NCBI GenBank assembly: GCA_963977105.1 | Contig: CAXBNI010000001.1 | Span: 496,001-560,000, forward strand | Length of the DNA stretch: 64,000 bases | Direction of reading: 5' to 3' | Source: UBA2705 sp963977105 | Lineage (GTDB): Bacteria > Pseudomonadota > Alphaproteobacteria > Micavibrionales > Micavibrionaceae | Part shown: one piece after another, positions 45,086 through 54,274 of the stretch | How positions within the stretch are numbered: the stretch's first letter is position 1 | Layout: the number at the start of each line of letters is the position of its first letter | Made by a program: the position numbers and the translations under genes | Notes under the pieces: model-generated | Told to the model about the DNA's origin: nothing | Databases searched by the model: none | The model's input: only the letters and a program-made list of their open reading frames with translations

Positions 45086-46003
45086 TCACAATAATTTGCG
45101 GCGCTTTTTATGTTTACGATCTGGCAAAGCGCGCCCCCAAGAAAAATTCTCTAACAGATAGGTCGGACGCAGATTATTATACTGAACGGAAAGAATATTC
45201 AAGGCTCTATCAACATCAGCAAGGTTTTCACAGCGTTTAAACACACCAGCATGAATACCTGTGCGTACTAAACATGTATCCATACCCGCTAAAGATGCGC
45301 CCAGTATATCATGCGCCATTGTGTCGCCGATCATTACGGTGTCACCGGGGAAGATGTCATCTTGCTGTAAAATATCAATGCAGTGCTTATAAATGGCCTT
45401 ATATGGTTTGCCGATATACTCAACAATACCGCCAAAATCTTGGTATTTAGATGCAATAACAGTTGGGCCGCTTAGATAAGCCGCGCCTAACAATGATAAA
45501 CTATCAGGGTTTAAGCAAATTGCTTTCAAGTGGCGCTGCACGCCTTTTCTTAAGATGGGCGTAACATCATCAAGATACTGGCCCTGCGGCAAGCCGCCAA
45601 TAACCAAGAAATCTGCATCCTTAATATCTTCAACGCGCTCAAGGTCTAGCCCTGAAAAGGCAGGATAATTCTCTGTATTCGCAATCAGGTAGTATTTTTT
45701 ACCCAAAGCCGTCTCTTCAGCAGACAAATAGTCCCGCACATACTGGCCTGATGTGACAATTTTCGTGTACATCGTCGGCGTAATACCCATTTTTTTCAAA
45801 TGCGCCTTCATGTCCTTTGCATCAATCGCGGCGTTAGAAAGTAAAATGACTTTCTTACCACGGTGCGCAAGCTCTTTTAACGCGTAAGGCACGTCATCAA
45901 AAGCTTTCTTGCCATTATGAAGTACGCCCCATAGGTCTAATATAAAACCCATATAGCTATCAGAAACGTCTGAAATGCCTTCGCAAAATTTAGTTTTATC
46001 CAT
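45086..46003 (-). CDS. HAD-superfamily IIA hydrolase (TIGR01459-type)
   Basis: 305 aa. HAD motif I is ILDLWGVLHNG (nucleophile Asp near residue 23; the usual second Asp two positions on is Trp, as in this subfamily), motif II VILLSNAA, motif III at the YIGKPY Lys, and motif IV MIGDTMAHDILGASLAGMDT. The IIA cap domain sits between II and III. Alphaproteobacterial family of unsettled substrate, perhaps sugar or nucleotide phosphates. Upstream of the ABC exporter. Confidence 0.9.
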   Translation of the reverse strand: MDKTKFCEGISDVSDSYMGFILDLWGVLHNGKKAFDDVPYALKELAHRGKKVILLSNAAIDAKDMKAHLKKMGITPTMYTKIVTSGQYVRDYLSAEETALGKKYYLIANTENYPAFSGLDLERVEDIKDADFLVIGGLPQGQYLDDVTPILRKGVQRHLKAICLNPDSLSLLGAAYLSGPTVIASKYQDFGGIVEYIGKPYKAIYKHCIDILQQDDIFPGDTVMIGDTMAHDILGASLAGMDTCLVRTGIHAGVFKRCENLADVDRALNILSVQYNNLRPTYLLENFSWGRALPDRKHKKRRKLL

Positions 46004-46045
46004 TATTAATCCAGACCAGTATTAAACCAACAAACACCCAAGCAC

Positions 46046-46531
46046 TTAACGGTACGGCGCATCAGCGACGAGGTTCGCTGCGATTTGTGCTTCCCATCGA
46101 TCACCGTTTTCAAGGAGTTTATCTTTATTATAGTATAATTCTTCACGGGTTTCCGTAGAGAATTCGAAATTTGGGCCCTCGACAATCGCGTCAACAGGGC
46201 AAGCCTCTGCACAAAGGCCGCAATAGATACATTTTGTCATATCAATATCATAGCGTGTTGTACGGCGTGAACCATCTTCGCGCGGCTCAGCTTCAATTGT
46301 AATTGCCAGCGCAGGGCAAATGGCCTCACATAACTTACAAGCAATACAGCGCTCCTCACCATTCGGGTAACGGCGCAAGGCGTGCTCACCACGGAAACGT
46401 GGGCTGATCGGCCCCTTTTCATGTGGGTAGTTAATTGTTACGCGCGGCATGAAAAACATATATTTCAATGTTAATAGCAGCCCCTTAACTATATCAAACA
46501 GCAGGAATGATTTCGCATATTGTACAAACAT
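46046..46531 (-). CDS. nuoI: NADH-quinone oxidoreductase subunit I
   Basis: 161 aa subunit of complex I holding two 4Fe-4S clusters (N6a, N6b). The two motifs are CIACKLCEAICP and CIYCGLCAEACPVDAIVEGPN. RGEHALRRYPNGEERC before the first motif is typical. Homologous to mitochondrial TYKY. Downstream of nuoH by 58 bases; nuoJ does not follow, as a HAD gene comes next. Confidence 0.97.
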   Translation of the reverse strand: MFVQYAKSFLLFDIVKGLLLTLKYMFFMPRVTINYPHEKGPISPRFRGEHALRRYPNGEERCIACKLCEAICPALAITIEAEPREDGSRRTTRYDIDMTKCIYCGLCAEACPVDAIVEGPNFEFSTETREELYYNKDKLLENGDRWEAQIAANLVADAPYR

Positions 46532-46589
46532 TATAAACCTTAATAATTACGCGTCTATTATCGCCTAAGTAAACAACACTAACCGCAGC

Positions 46590-47603
46590 CTATTTTGGCA
46601 GCGAGTCAGTATATACCAAAATTCCCGAAACCAAAACCACCCAGAACAAAGTTAATGGCAAGAAAATTTTCCAGCCCAGGCGCATAAGTTGATCGTAACG
46701 GTAACGCGGGAATGTAGCGCGCGCCCAGATGAACACAAATAATATTGAACATGTCTTAAGAACAAACCAGATAATCCCCGGTACAAATGCCAAAGCATCA
46801 ATACCGAATGGTGGCAGCCAGCCGCCTAAAAACAAGACAACAGTCATCGCGCTCATCAAGATCATATTCGCATATTCACCAAGGAAGAATAGCGCATAAG
46901 ACATAGACGAATACTCAACCATGAAACCGCCAGTAATTTCCGATTCCCCCTCAGGTAAATCAAATGGTGCACGGTTGGTTTCAGCCAAAATAGAGATCAA
47001 GAACACAATAAACATAGGGAAAAGTAAAAGCTGCATCCATAAAGAGCGGTCAGCCAGTACAATTTCCGACAAGTTCAATGAACCCGTGACCAACAGAACG
47101 TTCACAATAATCAAGCCCATAGAGACTTCATAAGAAATCATTTGGGATGCAGAGCGCATCGCGCCTAAGAAAGCGTATTTAGAGTTTGAAGCCCAGCCCG
47201 CCATAATAATGCCATAAACGCCCATCGACGATACGGCGAGCAAGTAAAGTATGCCGACGTTAATATCGGCGACAACGAGCTTTGCGCTAACCGGAATCAC
47301 AACCCAAGACACCAAAGCGAGCATAAAGAGCAGCATCGGCGCGATAATAAACACGGGCTTGTTGGCCTGCGTTGGTATGATTGTTTCTTTGGATAGAAGC
47401 TTTATGCCATCAGCAATTGGCTGTAACAGACCAAAAGGCCCGACAAGCATCGGCCCTTGACGGCGCTGCATGGCACCCATAACTTTGCGTTCGGCATATG
47501 TCATATAAGCCACCGCGCCAATTACAGCGCCAACTAAAACCCCGATATGCAGCAACATCATTGCGCCAGGAATAACATATATGTTCATAAATTCAGGTGA
47601 CAT
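46590..47603 (-). CDS. nuoH: NADH-quinone oxidoreductase subunit H
   Basis: 337 aa, eight-helix membrane subunit of complex I forming part of the quinone site. Conserved YAERKVMGAMQRRQGP loop, RAPFDLPEGESEITGGFMVEYSSM loop and RATFPRYRYDQLMRLGWKIFLPL. The frame opens at TTG 47612; ATG 47603 has an AGGGG site at 9 bases and is preferred. Upstream is popZ, not nuoG, so nuoH-nuoI is detached from the rest of the nuo genes. Confidence 0.97.
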   Translation of the reverse strand: MSPEFMNIYVIPGAMMLLHIGVLVGAVIGAVAYMTYAERKVMGAMQRRQGPMLVGPFGLLQPIADGIKLLSKETIIPTQANKPVFIIAPMLLFMLALVSWVVIPVSAKLVVADINVGILYLLAVSSMGVYGIIMAGWASNSKYAFLGAMRSASQMISYEVSMGLIIVNVLLVTGSLNLSEIVLADRSLWMQLLLFPMFIVFLISILAETNRAPFDLPEGESEITGGFMVEYSSMSYALFFLGEYANMILMSAMTVVLFLGGWLPPFGIDALAFVPGIIWFVLKTCSILFVFIWARATFPRYRYDQLMRLGWKIFLPLTLFWVVLVSGILVYTDSLPK

Positions 47604-47669
47604 TTCAAACAACCCCTACATAGCAGGTAAACAAAATCATAAAATTGAGATAAAAAACGCTAGTTAAAA

Positions 47670-48317
47670 CTAGTCTAAAGCTTTATCGACAAGACGCTCC
47701 AGCTCTTTCTTCACTAAACGCTCTGCAATTGCAGGCATATTCGCATCAACCCACTGACGGAGCATGGGGCGCAGCATATCGCGGACAATATCCTCTAACG
47801 TATTCGACTCGCTACCTGTGCGTGCCACGGGAATACTTTGGGCGAGGCGTTCAAAGGCCCCCAAAGTAGCCTGTGCGGCTTCCCCTTCAATAATGTTTTC
47901 AATCTCAGCAAGAGAATCATCCATAACTTCTTCAATTTCTTCTATAATAGCAACTTCTTCAATTTCGTCAGCGTCAAGATCGTCATCATCGCCATCGAAG
48001 TCGATATTAAAGTCCCCCATCGGGGCTTCATCAACTTCGGGCAAAATATCATCATCTAAGGCATCATCTTCGTCGACTTTTTCAGTCAACTCGAGAATCT
48101 CATCTTCCTCGACGATTTCAGGCTCTGGCTTAGGAGCTTCTGGCTTTTCAGCGACAGCGGCAGGTTTAGCTTCCACAACTGGCTCTGGCTCTGGCTCAGA
48201 TTCAACCTCTATATCATTGTTTTCCTCAACAGTTTCATCCTCATCATCAGATATAATCTGACGTATCGACGCAAGGATCTCTTCAATTGACGGTTCTTCT
48301 TGGTTTTCTTCTGACAT
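47670..48317 (-). CDS. popZ: Cell-pole organising protein PopZ (DUF2497)
   Basis: 215 aa. PopZ forms polar networks that hold chromosome origins and signalling proteins in alphaproteobacteria. N-terminal helix EEPSIEEILASIRQIISDDE, a long disordered middle (about residues 30-145) rich in Glu, Asp, Pro and Val, and the C-terminal oligomerisation helices (IVRDMLRPMLRQWVDANMPAIAERLVKKEL). In many relatives it lies with tolC, valS and pcm; here pcm is next, but tolC and valS are missing. Confidence 0.94.
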   Translation of the reverse strand: MSEENQEEPSIEEILASIRQIISDDEDETVEENNDIEVESEPEPEPVVEAKPAAVAEKPEAPKPEPEIVEEDEILELTEKVDEDDALDDDILPEVDEAPMGDFNIDFDGDDDDLDADEIEEVAIIEEIEEVMDDSLAEIENIIEGEAAQATLGAFERLAQSIPVARTGSESNTLEDIVRDMLRPMLRQWVDANMPAIAERLVKKELERLVDKALD

Positions 48318-48482
48318 GATGTGAAGCCATTATCGATTCATTAACTTTTAATACCTTTTGCATTTTGACCCATGCTGACGAGTTTGTCAAAGCGCTGAAT
48401 AAGCTTAACAAATATTATTCACTATAAACTGATATAAATGTAAACGAAAGCGTGTACCAACGGGAAAGAAAATTAACGGACA

Positions 48483-49148
48483 TTAAAAGGCAAAAGGCGC
48501 ATCCATAACTAAGCCTGTAAGAAAATGGCCCCGCGTTTCAAAAAGCGTCTTTTTATCACATTGCCCATCTGCGCGCTTTGTAAGCATAACAGCATTACCA
48601 CACACATCATCTGTCGATTGACGATGAATATAACAAAGGCGCCCCCCCACATTAAGCTGCAACAACAAGGCATTCGGGATATGATTTGCGGCCCCGTTAA
48701 GAATAATAACATCATAAGGCGCATGCTTCTTATCACCATTTTGTAGTGGCGTATCAAGATGCAGAATGTTTAACAAATCAAGATCAATTAACGCCGCCTT
48801 TGCGTGTTCAACAAAATCGGGTTGATTTTCAACAGCGACAACCGTTGTTGCCAGCTGCGAGAGAATGGCCGCAGAATAGCCAGTTGCGCCACCAATATCG
48901 AGCACAACGTCTTCAGCGCCAACATTCGCGGCGTGAACAAGCTTAGCGTGGGTCATTGGCGCCATTAAGAAACGCTCATGGCCTAATGGCAGATCATTAT
49001 CTGCATATGCAATGCTACGCTGGGCCTCTGATACGAATTTTTCTCTGGGAATATTGCTATATGCGTCCAAAACACGCTGCTCACTAATGCCACATGGGTG
49101 CAATTGACATTCAACCATATTTTTACGTGCACTTGTGTAATCGGTCAT
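48483..49148 (-). CDS. pcm: Protein-L-isoaspartate O-methyltransferase-like protein
   Basis: 221 aa. The SAM-binding motif VLDIGGATGYSAAIL has Gly-Gly-Ala where canonical PCMT reads E/DxGTGSGY, and the REKFV and APMTHAKLV blocks fit the family (canonical: AP H/YM). The C-terminal half, with FETRGHFLTGL, is typical of the alphaproteobacterial variant beside popZ, which may act on another substrate. ATG 49148 follows AGGAT; 49154 is alternative. Confidence 0.88.
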   Translation of the reverse strand: MTDYTSARKNMVECQLHPCGISEQRVLDAYSNIPREKFVSEAQRSIAYADNDLPLGHERFLMAPMTHAKLVHAANVGAEDVVLDIGGATGYSAAILSQLATTVVAVENQPDFVEHAKAALIDLDLLNILHLDTPLQNGDKKHAPYDVIILNGAANHIPNALLLQLNVGGRLCYIHRQSTDDVCGNAVMLTKRADGQCDKKTLFETRGHFLTGLVMDAPFAF

Positions 49149-49338
49149 ATTCATAATCCTAATTAATAATAGTGTAAGAGGCCTGACGAGGACATTTTCA
49201 AAGAATATCCCAGAATTTCTTCTGCAAATATAACACGAAAAAATAATATAAAAAGCTGGATTTTCTAAAACAAAGGTGATAATTCATATAAATCACTTCG
49301 ACAGGGCTGTCTTTACTAAGCGCAGCCCGCATCAAAAA

Positions 49339-49412
49339 GGCGCGATGGCAGAGTGGTTATGCAGCGGATTGCAAATCCGTGTAGGCCGGTTCGATTCCGG
49401 CTCGTGCCTCCA
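49339..49412 (+). tRNA. tRNA-Cys(GCA)
   Basis: 74 nt with encoded CCA (49410-49412). Acceptor GGCGCGA/TCGTGCC (one G-T pair), anticodon stem GCGGA/TCCGT, loop TTGCAAA, anticodon GCA; discriminator T, as needed for tRNA-Cys. Confidence 0.96.
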
Positions 49413-49584
49413 TTCACCCAACAAAGAATCATTCCCCCCATGCAAATGGCGCAGACTGTGTAAATTATCATTGCACAACACAAGTTCGTGCATCCCCAAA
49501 AGTGCTTTAATACCCTCAAATGCATTGAATTGATGTCTTTTGTGAAAAATATTCATTTTTTTTCATTTATTAGCAAAAACGGAA

Positions 49585-49612
49585 TTGACACAGCGAAAAA
49601 AAGCTGTATTTT
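49585..49612 (+). promoter_or_regulatory. Putative tRNA-Asn promoter
   Basis: TTGACA (49585-49590), 16-base spacer, TATTTT (49607-49612), 21 bases before the tRNA. Same arrangement as at hisS. Confidence 0.55.
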
Positions 49613-49632
49613 CTGATCTCGCAATTGGTTGT

Positions 49633-49707
49633 TCCTCGGTAGCTCAGTGGTAGAGCAGTTGACTGTTAATCAATTGGTCGCTGGTTCGAATCCGGCCCGA
49701 GGAGCCA
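49633..49707 (+). tRNA. tRNA-Asn(GUU)
   Basis: 75 nt with encoded CCA (49705-49707). Acceptor TCCTCGG/CCGAGGA, D-arm AGCTCAGTGGTAGAGC, anticodon stem GTTGA/TCAAT with loop CTGTTAA (GTT), discriminator G. Confidence 0.96.
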
Positions 49708-49811
49708 TTGCACTTTTTACTTCCCCACTCCATTAACAGCAGCAATCCCCTTCCCAGCCTAGCGGCGAAAAGCGAGAGTAATCATTCGCTGCGCTTATAT
49801 CACGTAACAGT

Positions 49812-49840
49812 TTGATCCATTTTGAAAATATCTGTATTAT
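49812..49840 (+). promoter_or_regulatory. Putative promoter of the SseB-like gene
   Basis: TTGATC (49812-49817), 17-base spacer, TATTAT (49835-49840), 57 bases before the ATG. Confidence 0.5.
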
Positions 49841-49896
49841 AAAGCTTACTTTAACTGTATTGCGGTAAAGTAAAATGAGGTATTTAAACGAGAGTT

Positions 49897-50328
49897 ATGA
49901 TGAATATTGAAAACATTGCAGACTTAGAGAAGCTTATTCGGCTAGATAGCCAAGATGAATCATACCGAAAAATGCTTTATGAGGCACTTCTCGAATCCGA
50001 AGTTTACATTCTCGCCTCCACCGAATATATCGCGAATCCAGATATGTCAGACACACTACCTGCCAATGAAGACCGTCCGCCTAATGCTGACGATACACAT
50101 TTGGCGATTACGCTATGGGAAGACCAAGACGGTAATGCTGCGATCCCATTTTTTTCATCTGTCGACATACTGAAAGATTCGATTGAGAGAGAAGAAACTT
50201 ATGTCCGTCTAAACGCAGCGGAGCTGTTTGAGCTGACACAGGGCACATCGTTAATTTTGAACCCCGTCTCAGATTACAGTAAAACATTTAGCCCAGAAGA
50301 CATCAAAGATATGCTCTCATCAGACTAA
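49897..50328 (+). CDS. SseB N-terminal-domain protein
   Basis: 143 aa. Matches the SseB N-terminal domain: an early LLESEVYILAS block (residues about 28-40), then AITLWEDQDGNAAIPFFSSVDILKDSI with the conserved PFF(T/S)S, and TSLILNPVSDYSKTFSPEDI near the end. E. coli sseB raises serine tolerance by overexpression; the biochemical role is unknown. Cytoplasmic. Convergent with the deoxyribosyltransferase gene, with 11 bases between their ends. Confidence 0.85.
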   Translation: MMNIENIADLEKLIRLDSQDESYRKMLYEALLESEVYILASTEYIANPDMSDTLPANEDRPPNADDTHLAITLWEDQDGNAAIPFFSSVDILKDSIEREETYVRLNAAELFELTQGTSLILNPVSDYSKTFSPEDIKDMLSSD

Positions 50329-50339
50329 TCTGCCGCCCT

Positions 50340-50927
50340 CTAGGCCGCGGCCTGTTTTGAGAACAAGCCAGCCTTAACATCTTGCACAAGACGCTGTACA
50401 CAATCCTCAAAACCTTTCATTAAGAACGCGCCCTCTTCTTCAGCTGAGACTTGAAGCATAAGATTCACATTCATATCAAAAATTGAAATTGTCATACCGT
50501 CTTTATCGACGTCCTGTTGCATATCGCTAATATAGCCCGCTTTTAACGTGCGCTCTTTATATTCAAGTGCATCATCACAGAAGCAATAGATTCGTTTTTG
50601 TGGATAAGCGGCCTTTAAAACACGCAGAGCCGCATTAAAACCAGCAAACCAACCGACTTCAAAAGCAGTCCCACCATCAGGCTCAACGCCGCGAAATGAA
50701 TTTACATTGGCGATAATCGCATCACAGCTAATCATCTGCTGAATATCTGCTGCATATATATCTGCACGGTATTCAGGCCCTAATTCTTTGATTTCAAGGT
50801 TGTTATCAAAAGGATGCTGCGGCGCTAAACCGTTATCGCGGCAATATTGTTTTTGTTTTTCTGCATATTCGACCGCATCTGCGCGAAAAATATCTGGTCC
50901 TGCCAAGTAAACACCAATGTCCTGCAT
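50340..50927 (-). CDS. Nucleoside 2-deoxyribosyltransferase
   Basis: 195 aa. Swaps bases on deoxyribonucleosides, in purine/pyrimidine salvage. The N-terminal VYLAGPDIFRADA (deoxyribose/phosphate loop), DIQQMISCDAIIANVNSFRGVEPDGGTAFEVGWF (nucleophilic Glu near the end, conserved GTAFE) and long C-terminal part fit the family. Stands alone on the minus strand. Confidence 0.9.
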   Translation of the reverse strand: MQDIGVYLAGPDIFRADAVEYAEKQKQYCRDNGLAPQHPFDNNLEIKELGPEYRADIYAADIQQMISCDAIIANVNSFRGVEPDGGTAFEVGWFAGFNAALRVLKAAYPQKRIYCFCDDALEYKERTLKAGYISDMQQDVDKDGMTISIFDMNVNLMLQVSAEEEGAFLMKGFEDCVQRLVQDVKAGLFSKQAAA

Positions 50928-50991
50928 TTTTTTATCTCCCTAATATGTATTTAGAGCATTTTAGCAAGTTTTTGGAAAAAATCAATTCGGA

Positions 50992-51741
50992 CTATAGGGC
51001 ACCTTCTTGCTCCACGGCGTTTACATTAGGATTCCCGGCCAAAAGCGCAAGCACGTTGTTCACCGATGCGTCTAACTGCGCGACCATATCCACGTGCTTC
51101 GGTGCCAAGACATGATAAACAGGTACATCATAAAGTAAGACGGTCTGATATGCAGAATCATTAGACTTAGACAAGCTACCCATAACATAAGGCAGCTGAA
51201 GTTCATTGACGAGCAAGCCGTCCAAACGATGCTTTATATACATAGAGATAAGCTGATCTATATTTTCAGTATACCTAAAATCTGGCGTGGCCATGTTTAA
51301 CGTTTGCATTGCCCAATCCGCTCCTGATAGCCCGCCTATATTATACAAAGGCAAATTAGCTATATCCTTTTTTACACTTTCGGCCGCTTCAGGGCTGGTC
51401 ACGAGATATGCCTTAAACGTTACAACTGCCGTTGGCACATATGGTAGGTCCGGATAATTTAAGATCGCCGGTAGCGACCGCCCCATAATGGCATCAATCT
51501 TGTTGCTTGACACCATTTTCATTAAGCGCTTGTAGGGAAGCTCCAAGTAAACTACGCAATGCCCTAAATTGTTGTAAACATGACGCATCGGTGCCTTATA
51601 TGGCGCAACGACCCCGCTTTCACTCTGCGCATAGCCGATCGTAAAACATTTATCTGTTGGAAAACTTGTTGCTGACCCAGCATTGGAGCCAAAGAGAAAA
51701 ACAGCAACAAGAGCCAAAGCCCATATTACATTCAATCTCAT
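50992..51741 (-). CDS. Periplasmic solute-binding protein (family 3-like)
   Basis: 249 aa. Signal peptide (MRLNVIWALALVAVFLFGS..., cut near AGSA), then a bilobed extracellular solute-binding fold: ELPYKRLMKMVSSNKIDAIMGRS is typical of the amino-acid type, and DQLISMYIKHRLDGLLVNE of the second lobe. No transporter permease follows, so it is an orphan binding protein or sensor-type. ATG 51741 is preferred over 51759. It may ride on the SUF transcript, 52 bases after the A-type carrier. Confidence 0.75.
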   Translation of the reverse strand: MRLNVIWALALVAVFLFGSNAGSATSFPTDKCFTIGYAQSESGVVAPYKAPMRHVYNNLGHCVVYLELPYKRLMKMVSSNKIDAIMGRSLPAILNYPDLPYVPTAVVTFKAYLVTSPEAAESVKKDIANLPLYNIGGLSGADWAMQTLNMATPDFRYTENIDQLISMYIKHRLDGLLVNELQLPYVMGSLSKSNDSAYQTVLLYDVPVYHVLAPKHVDMVAQLDASVNNVLALLAGNPNVNAVEQEGAL

Positions 51742-51793
51742 TTTATATAAAAACCACATTACATTAGAATATAGTAATGTAGTTAATTATGCC

Positions 51794-52162
51794 TTAATTC
51801 AGCTCGTCAAAAGTCACGGACATTCCACAGCCACAGGCGCCACTTTCATTAGGGTTCTTAATAAGGACTTGATCAAAACCAAGGTCACCCTTGCCGTAAT
51901 CAATCACGGTGCCAAGCAGGCGAAATAAATCCAGTGACTTGATATAGAAGCTGTAATCGCCGCCGATTTTTATGGAATCCATAGACGATACGTCCTTGAC
52001 GACGTCAATCATATACTCACTGCCACCGCAACCCTTGCCGTCCTTGATCCAGAACTGCACACCTTTAACCGGCGCATCATCAGCTTTGACACTGCTAAGC
52101 TGCCTGAGAAAATGTTCACGGGCTGTGTCGGTAATAATAATTTCGTTTTGCGTTAATTCCAC
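51794..52162 (-). CDS. A-type Fe-S carrier (HesB/IscA family), copy 1
   Basis: 122 aa. Carries assembled clusters to apoproteins. The three conserved Cys are in DGKGCGGSEY and SGACGCGMS, i.e. C then CxC. Starts at GTG 52162, with AAAGG seven bases upstream. Second of two consecutive A-type genes at the 3' end of the SUF operon; the two are divergent, so likely distinct roles. Confidence 0.93.
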   Translation of the reverse strand: MELTQNEIIITDTAREHFLRQLSSVKADDAPVKGVQFWIKDGKGCGGSEYMIDVVKDVSSMDSIKIGGDYSFYIKSLDLFRLLGTVIDYGKGDLGFDQVLIKNPNESGACGCGMSVTFDELN

Positions 52163-52185
52163 GATAAAACCTTTACGTTATAAGC

Positions 52186-52539
52186 CTATTGAGGGGCATC
52201 TAGATTATAAGACAGTCCGCAGCCACAGCCACCACCAAGGTTGGGGCCTTCTAGCTTTACTGTTTCGCTAATACCTTCTTCAACTAAATCAAGTGTACCG
52301 CCTGCAAAAACCTGCATCATTGTACGGTCTAGAAAGAGCTTCGCTGTATCATTAAGCATGATAAATGAATCTTCTGTATTCGCGCCGCTATCAACAAGTT
52401 CAAACTTGAGCTCTTGGCCGCTACAGCCGCCTTTAGTGAAACTCGCGCGAATGCCATCATGTTCAGGCTTCACAGCTTTTAGCCAATGCGCTTTTAATTT
52501 TGGCGTTACGACCACATAATCATCATTTAACTTTAACAT
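52186..52539 (-). CDS. A-type Fe-S carrier (HesB/IscA family), copy 2
   Basis: 117 aa. The Cys pattern is TKGGCSGQEL plus GGGCGCGLS. N-terminal WLKAVKPEHDGIRASF and central VFAGGTLDLVEEGISE are longer than in copy 1 and closer to SufA/ErpA-type members. Lies between sufT and copy 1. Confidence 0.92.
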   Translation of the reverse strand: MLKLNDDYVVVTPKLKAHWLKAVKPEHDGIRASFTKGGCSGQELKFELVDSGANTEDSFIMLNDTAKLFLDRTMMQVFAGGTLDLVEEGISETVKLEGPNLGGGCGCGLSYNLDAPQ

Positions 52540-52582
52540 TTTTTTGCTCCCTATTCCCTAAATAAACTATAACGTTTCCTTA

Positions 52583-53017
52583 TTAAGTAAACATGTTCAG
52601 CTGTAGTTTTGCTGTTTCTGCCATAAAGGCTGGATCCCATGTCGGGTCCCATACAATTTCAACATCGACCGCGCCGACTTTATCAATCGGGAACAAGGCA
52701 GACTGTACCATACCAGGCATTTCCTGCGCCACGGGGCAAGCCGGTGATGTCAGTGACATTTGCACATAGACATCATACTGCCCATCATCCATTTTGGTGA
52801 AGTCGAATTTATAAATCAGACCGAGTTCAAAAATATTTACAGGAATTTCAGGGTCATAGACTTCGCAGATGGCTTTATATACATCCGCCCATAATTCATG
52901 CTTTGCATCAAATTCGCAATATGGCGGTATCGCCAACGCATCATACTCATCGCCGCCACCGACTGCATTTTCTACCATTTCTTTATCCGCCACTTGTTTC
53001 ATTATTGGTAAACCCAT
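52583..53017 (-). CDS. sufT: SufT (MIP18/DUF59) Fe-S assembly factor
   Basis: 144 aa. DUF59 domain with VYDPEIPVNIFELGLIYKF and TSPACPVAQEMPGMV (conserved Cys), as in SufT, a helper of Fe-S maturation under high demand. The N-terminal 30 residues are variable. Located directly after sufS, 10 bases, as in other alphaproteobacterial SUF operons. Confidence 0.93.
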   Translation of the reverse strand: MGLPIMKQVADKEMVENAVGGGDEYDALAIPPYCEFDAKHELWADVYKAICEVYDPEIPVNIFELGLIYKFDFTKMDDGQYDVYVQMSLTSPACPVAQEMPGMVQSALFPIDKVGAVDVEIVWDPTWDPAFMAETAKLQLNMFT

Positions 53018-53026
53018 AACGTTATC

Positions 53027-54274
53027 CTACCCTAAAAGTTTATATGCTTTGTGCAAGGCTGCAATAAATTGATCTATATCTGCCTTCGTATTATATAATC
53101 CGATTGAGGCTCTGATTGTCCCATCAACACCGAAACGCTCCATTAACGGCATCGCGCAATGATGCCCAGAGCGCACAGAAACGCCGCATTGATCCAATAT
53201 GGTTGCAATGTCTGACACATGCGCCCAACTGGCTGTAAAGGACAGGATCGGCGCCTTATCCGCGACATCGCCATAGAATGTTAAGCCTTTTATGGCATTA
53301 ACTTCTTCACGCAAATAACGATATATCGCCATTTCATGGTTTTCAATATTGTCTATGCCGCATCCACGCACGTAATCTATCGCTGCGCCAAGACCTATAG
53401 CCTCAATGATTGCAGGCGTCCCCGCCTCAAAACGAGCAGGCGCGGCCTTGTAGGTAATACCATTGGTAAAGCTTACCGTCTCAATCATATCACCGCCACC
53501 TTGATATGGCGGCATAGCATTCAGCGTGTCTTCGCGCGCCCACAAAACGCCAATGCCAGACGGCCCATAAAGCTTGTGCCCTGTAAAAACGAAGAAATCA
53601 GCCCCCAAAGTGTCAACATCAATCTCTTTATGTACAATTGACTGCGATCCATCGACCAGAATTTGTATATCTGCATTATATGATTTTATAATACGTATAA
53701 GCGCGGCTACGTCGTTTATAACGCCTGTAGCATTTGATATATGGGTAAAAGCCACCATTTTTGTTTTTGCGCTTAGCTGCGCTTGAAAGCCATCTATATC
53801 CAATGTGCCATCATCGGCAATCGGAGCAACGCGTAGCACTGCGCCTGTCTTTTCGGCGATCATGTGCCACGGCACGATATTCGCGTGATGCTCCATCTCC
53901 GTAATTAGAATTTCATCACCATGCGATAAATGCGCTGCGCCCCATGAAGAAGCGACGAGATTAATTGCCTCTGTCGTGTTGCGCGTAAAGATAATTTCGT
54001 TATCCGCCTTCGCGCAGATAAAGCTTGCCACACTATGACGCGCTGCCTCGTAAGCCGCTGTGCTTTTCTGCGAAAATTGATATAGACCACGATGAATGTT
54101 TGCGTAATGCGTTTCCATTAGCGCACTCATCGCCGAAATCACCGCCGCGGGCTTTTGCGCCGATGCTGCGCTGTCTAAAAAAGCGATCGCCTTGTCAGCA
54201 TTATCCAATATAGGAAAGTCCGCGCGCCACGAGTTGGCGCTCTCGCTATTGTTGATCTGCAATGGGAAGCCCAT
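53027..54274 (-). CDS. sufS: Cysteine desulfurase SufS
   Basis: PLP enzyme that removes sulfur from cysteine. 415 aa. PLP Lys in FVFTGHKLYGPSGIGVLW (Lys of GHK), substrate-loop Cys in SVRSGHHCAMPLMERFG, and FTRNTTEAINLVA at the N-terminus. Group II features (RSGHHC) identify SufS rather than IscS. Start overlaps the sufD stop by 29 bases; its sulfur acceptor SufE is encoded far away (14.7 kb). Confidence 0.96.
   Translation of the reverse strand: MGFPLQINNSESANSWRADFPILDNADKAIAFLDSAASAQKPAAVISAMSALMETHYANIHRGLYQFSQKSTAAYEAARHSVASFICAKADNEIIFTRNTTEAINLVASSWGAAHLSHGDEILITEMEHHANIVPWHMIAEKTGAVLRVAPIADDGTLDIDGFQAQLSAKTKMVAFTHISNATGVINDVAALIRIIKSYNADIQILVDGSQSIVHKEIDVDTLGADFFVFTGHKLYGPSGIGVLWAREDTLNAMPPYQGGGDMIETVSFTNGITYKAAPARFEAGTPAIIEAIGLGAAIDYVRGCGIDNIENHEMAIYRYLREEVNAIKGLTFYGDVADKAPILSFTASWAHVSDIATILDQCGVSVRSGHHCAMPLMERFGVDGTIRASIGLYNTKADIDQFIAALHKAYKLLG

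Noticed and set aside
47764..48261. 165-codon Ser-rich frame on the plus strand opposite popZ
   Set aside because: Low-complexity antisense of the acidic popZ linker; composition follows from the Glu/Asp codons on the other strand.
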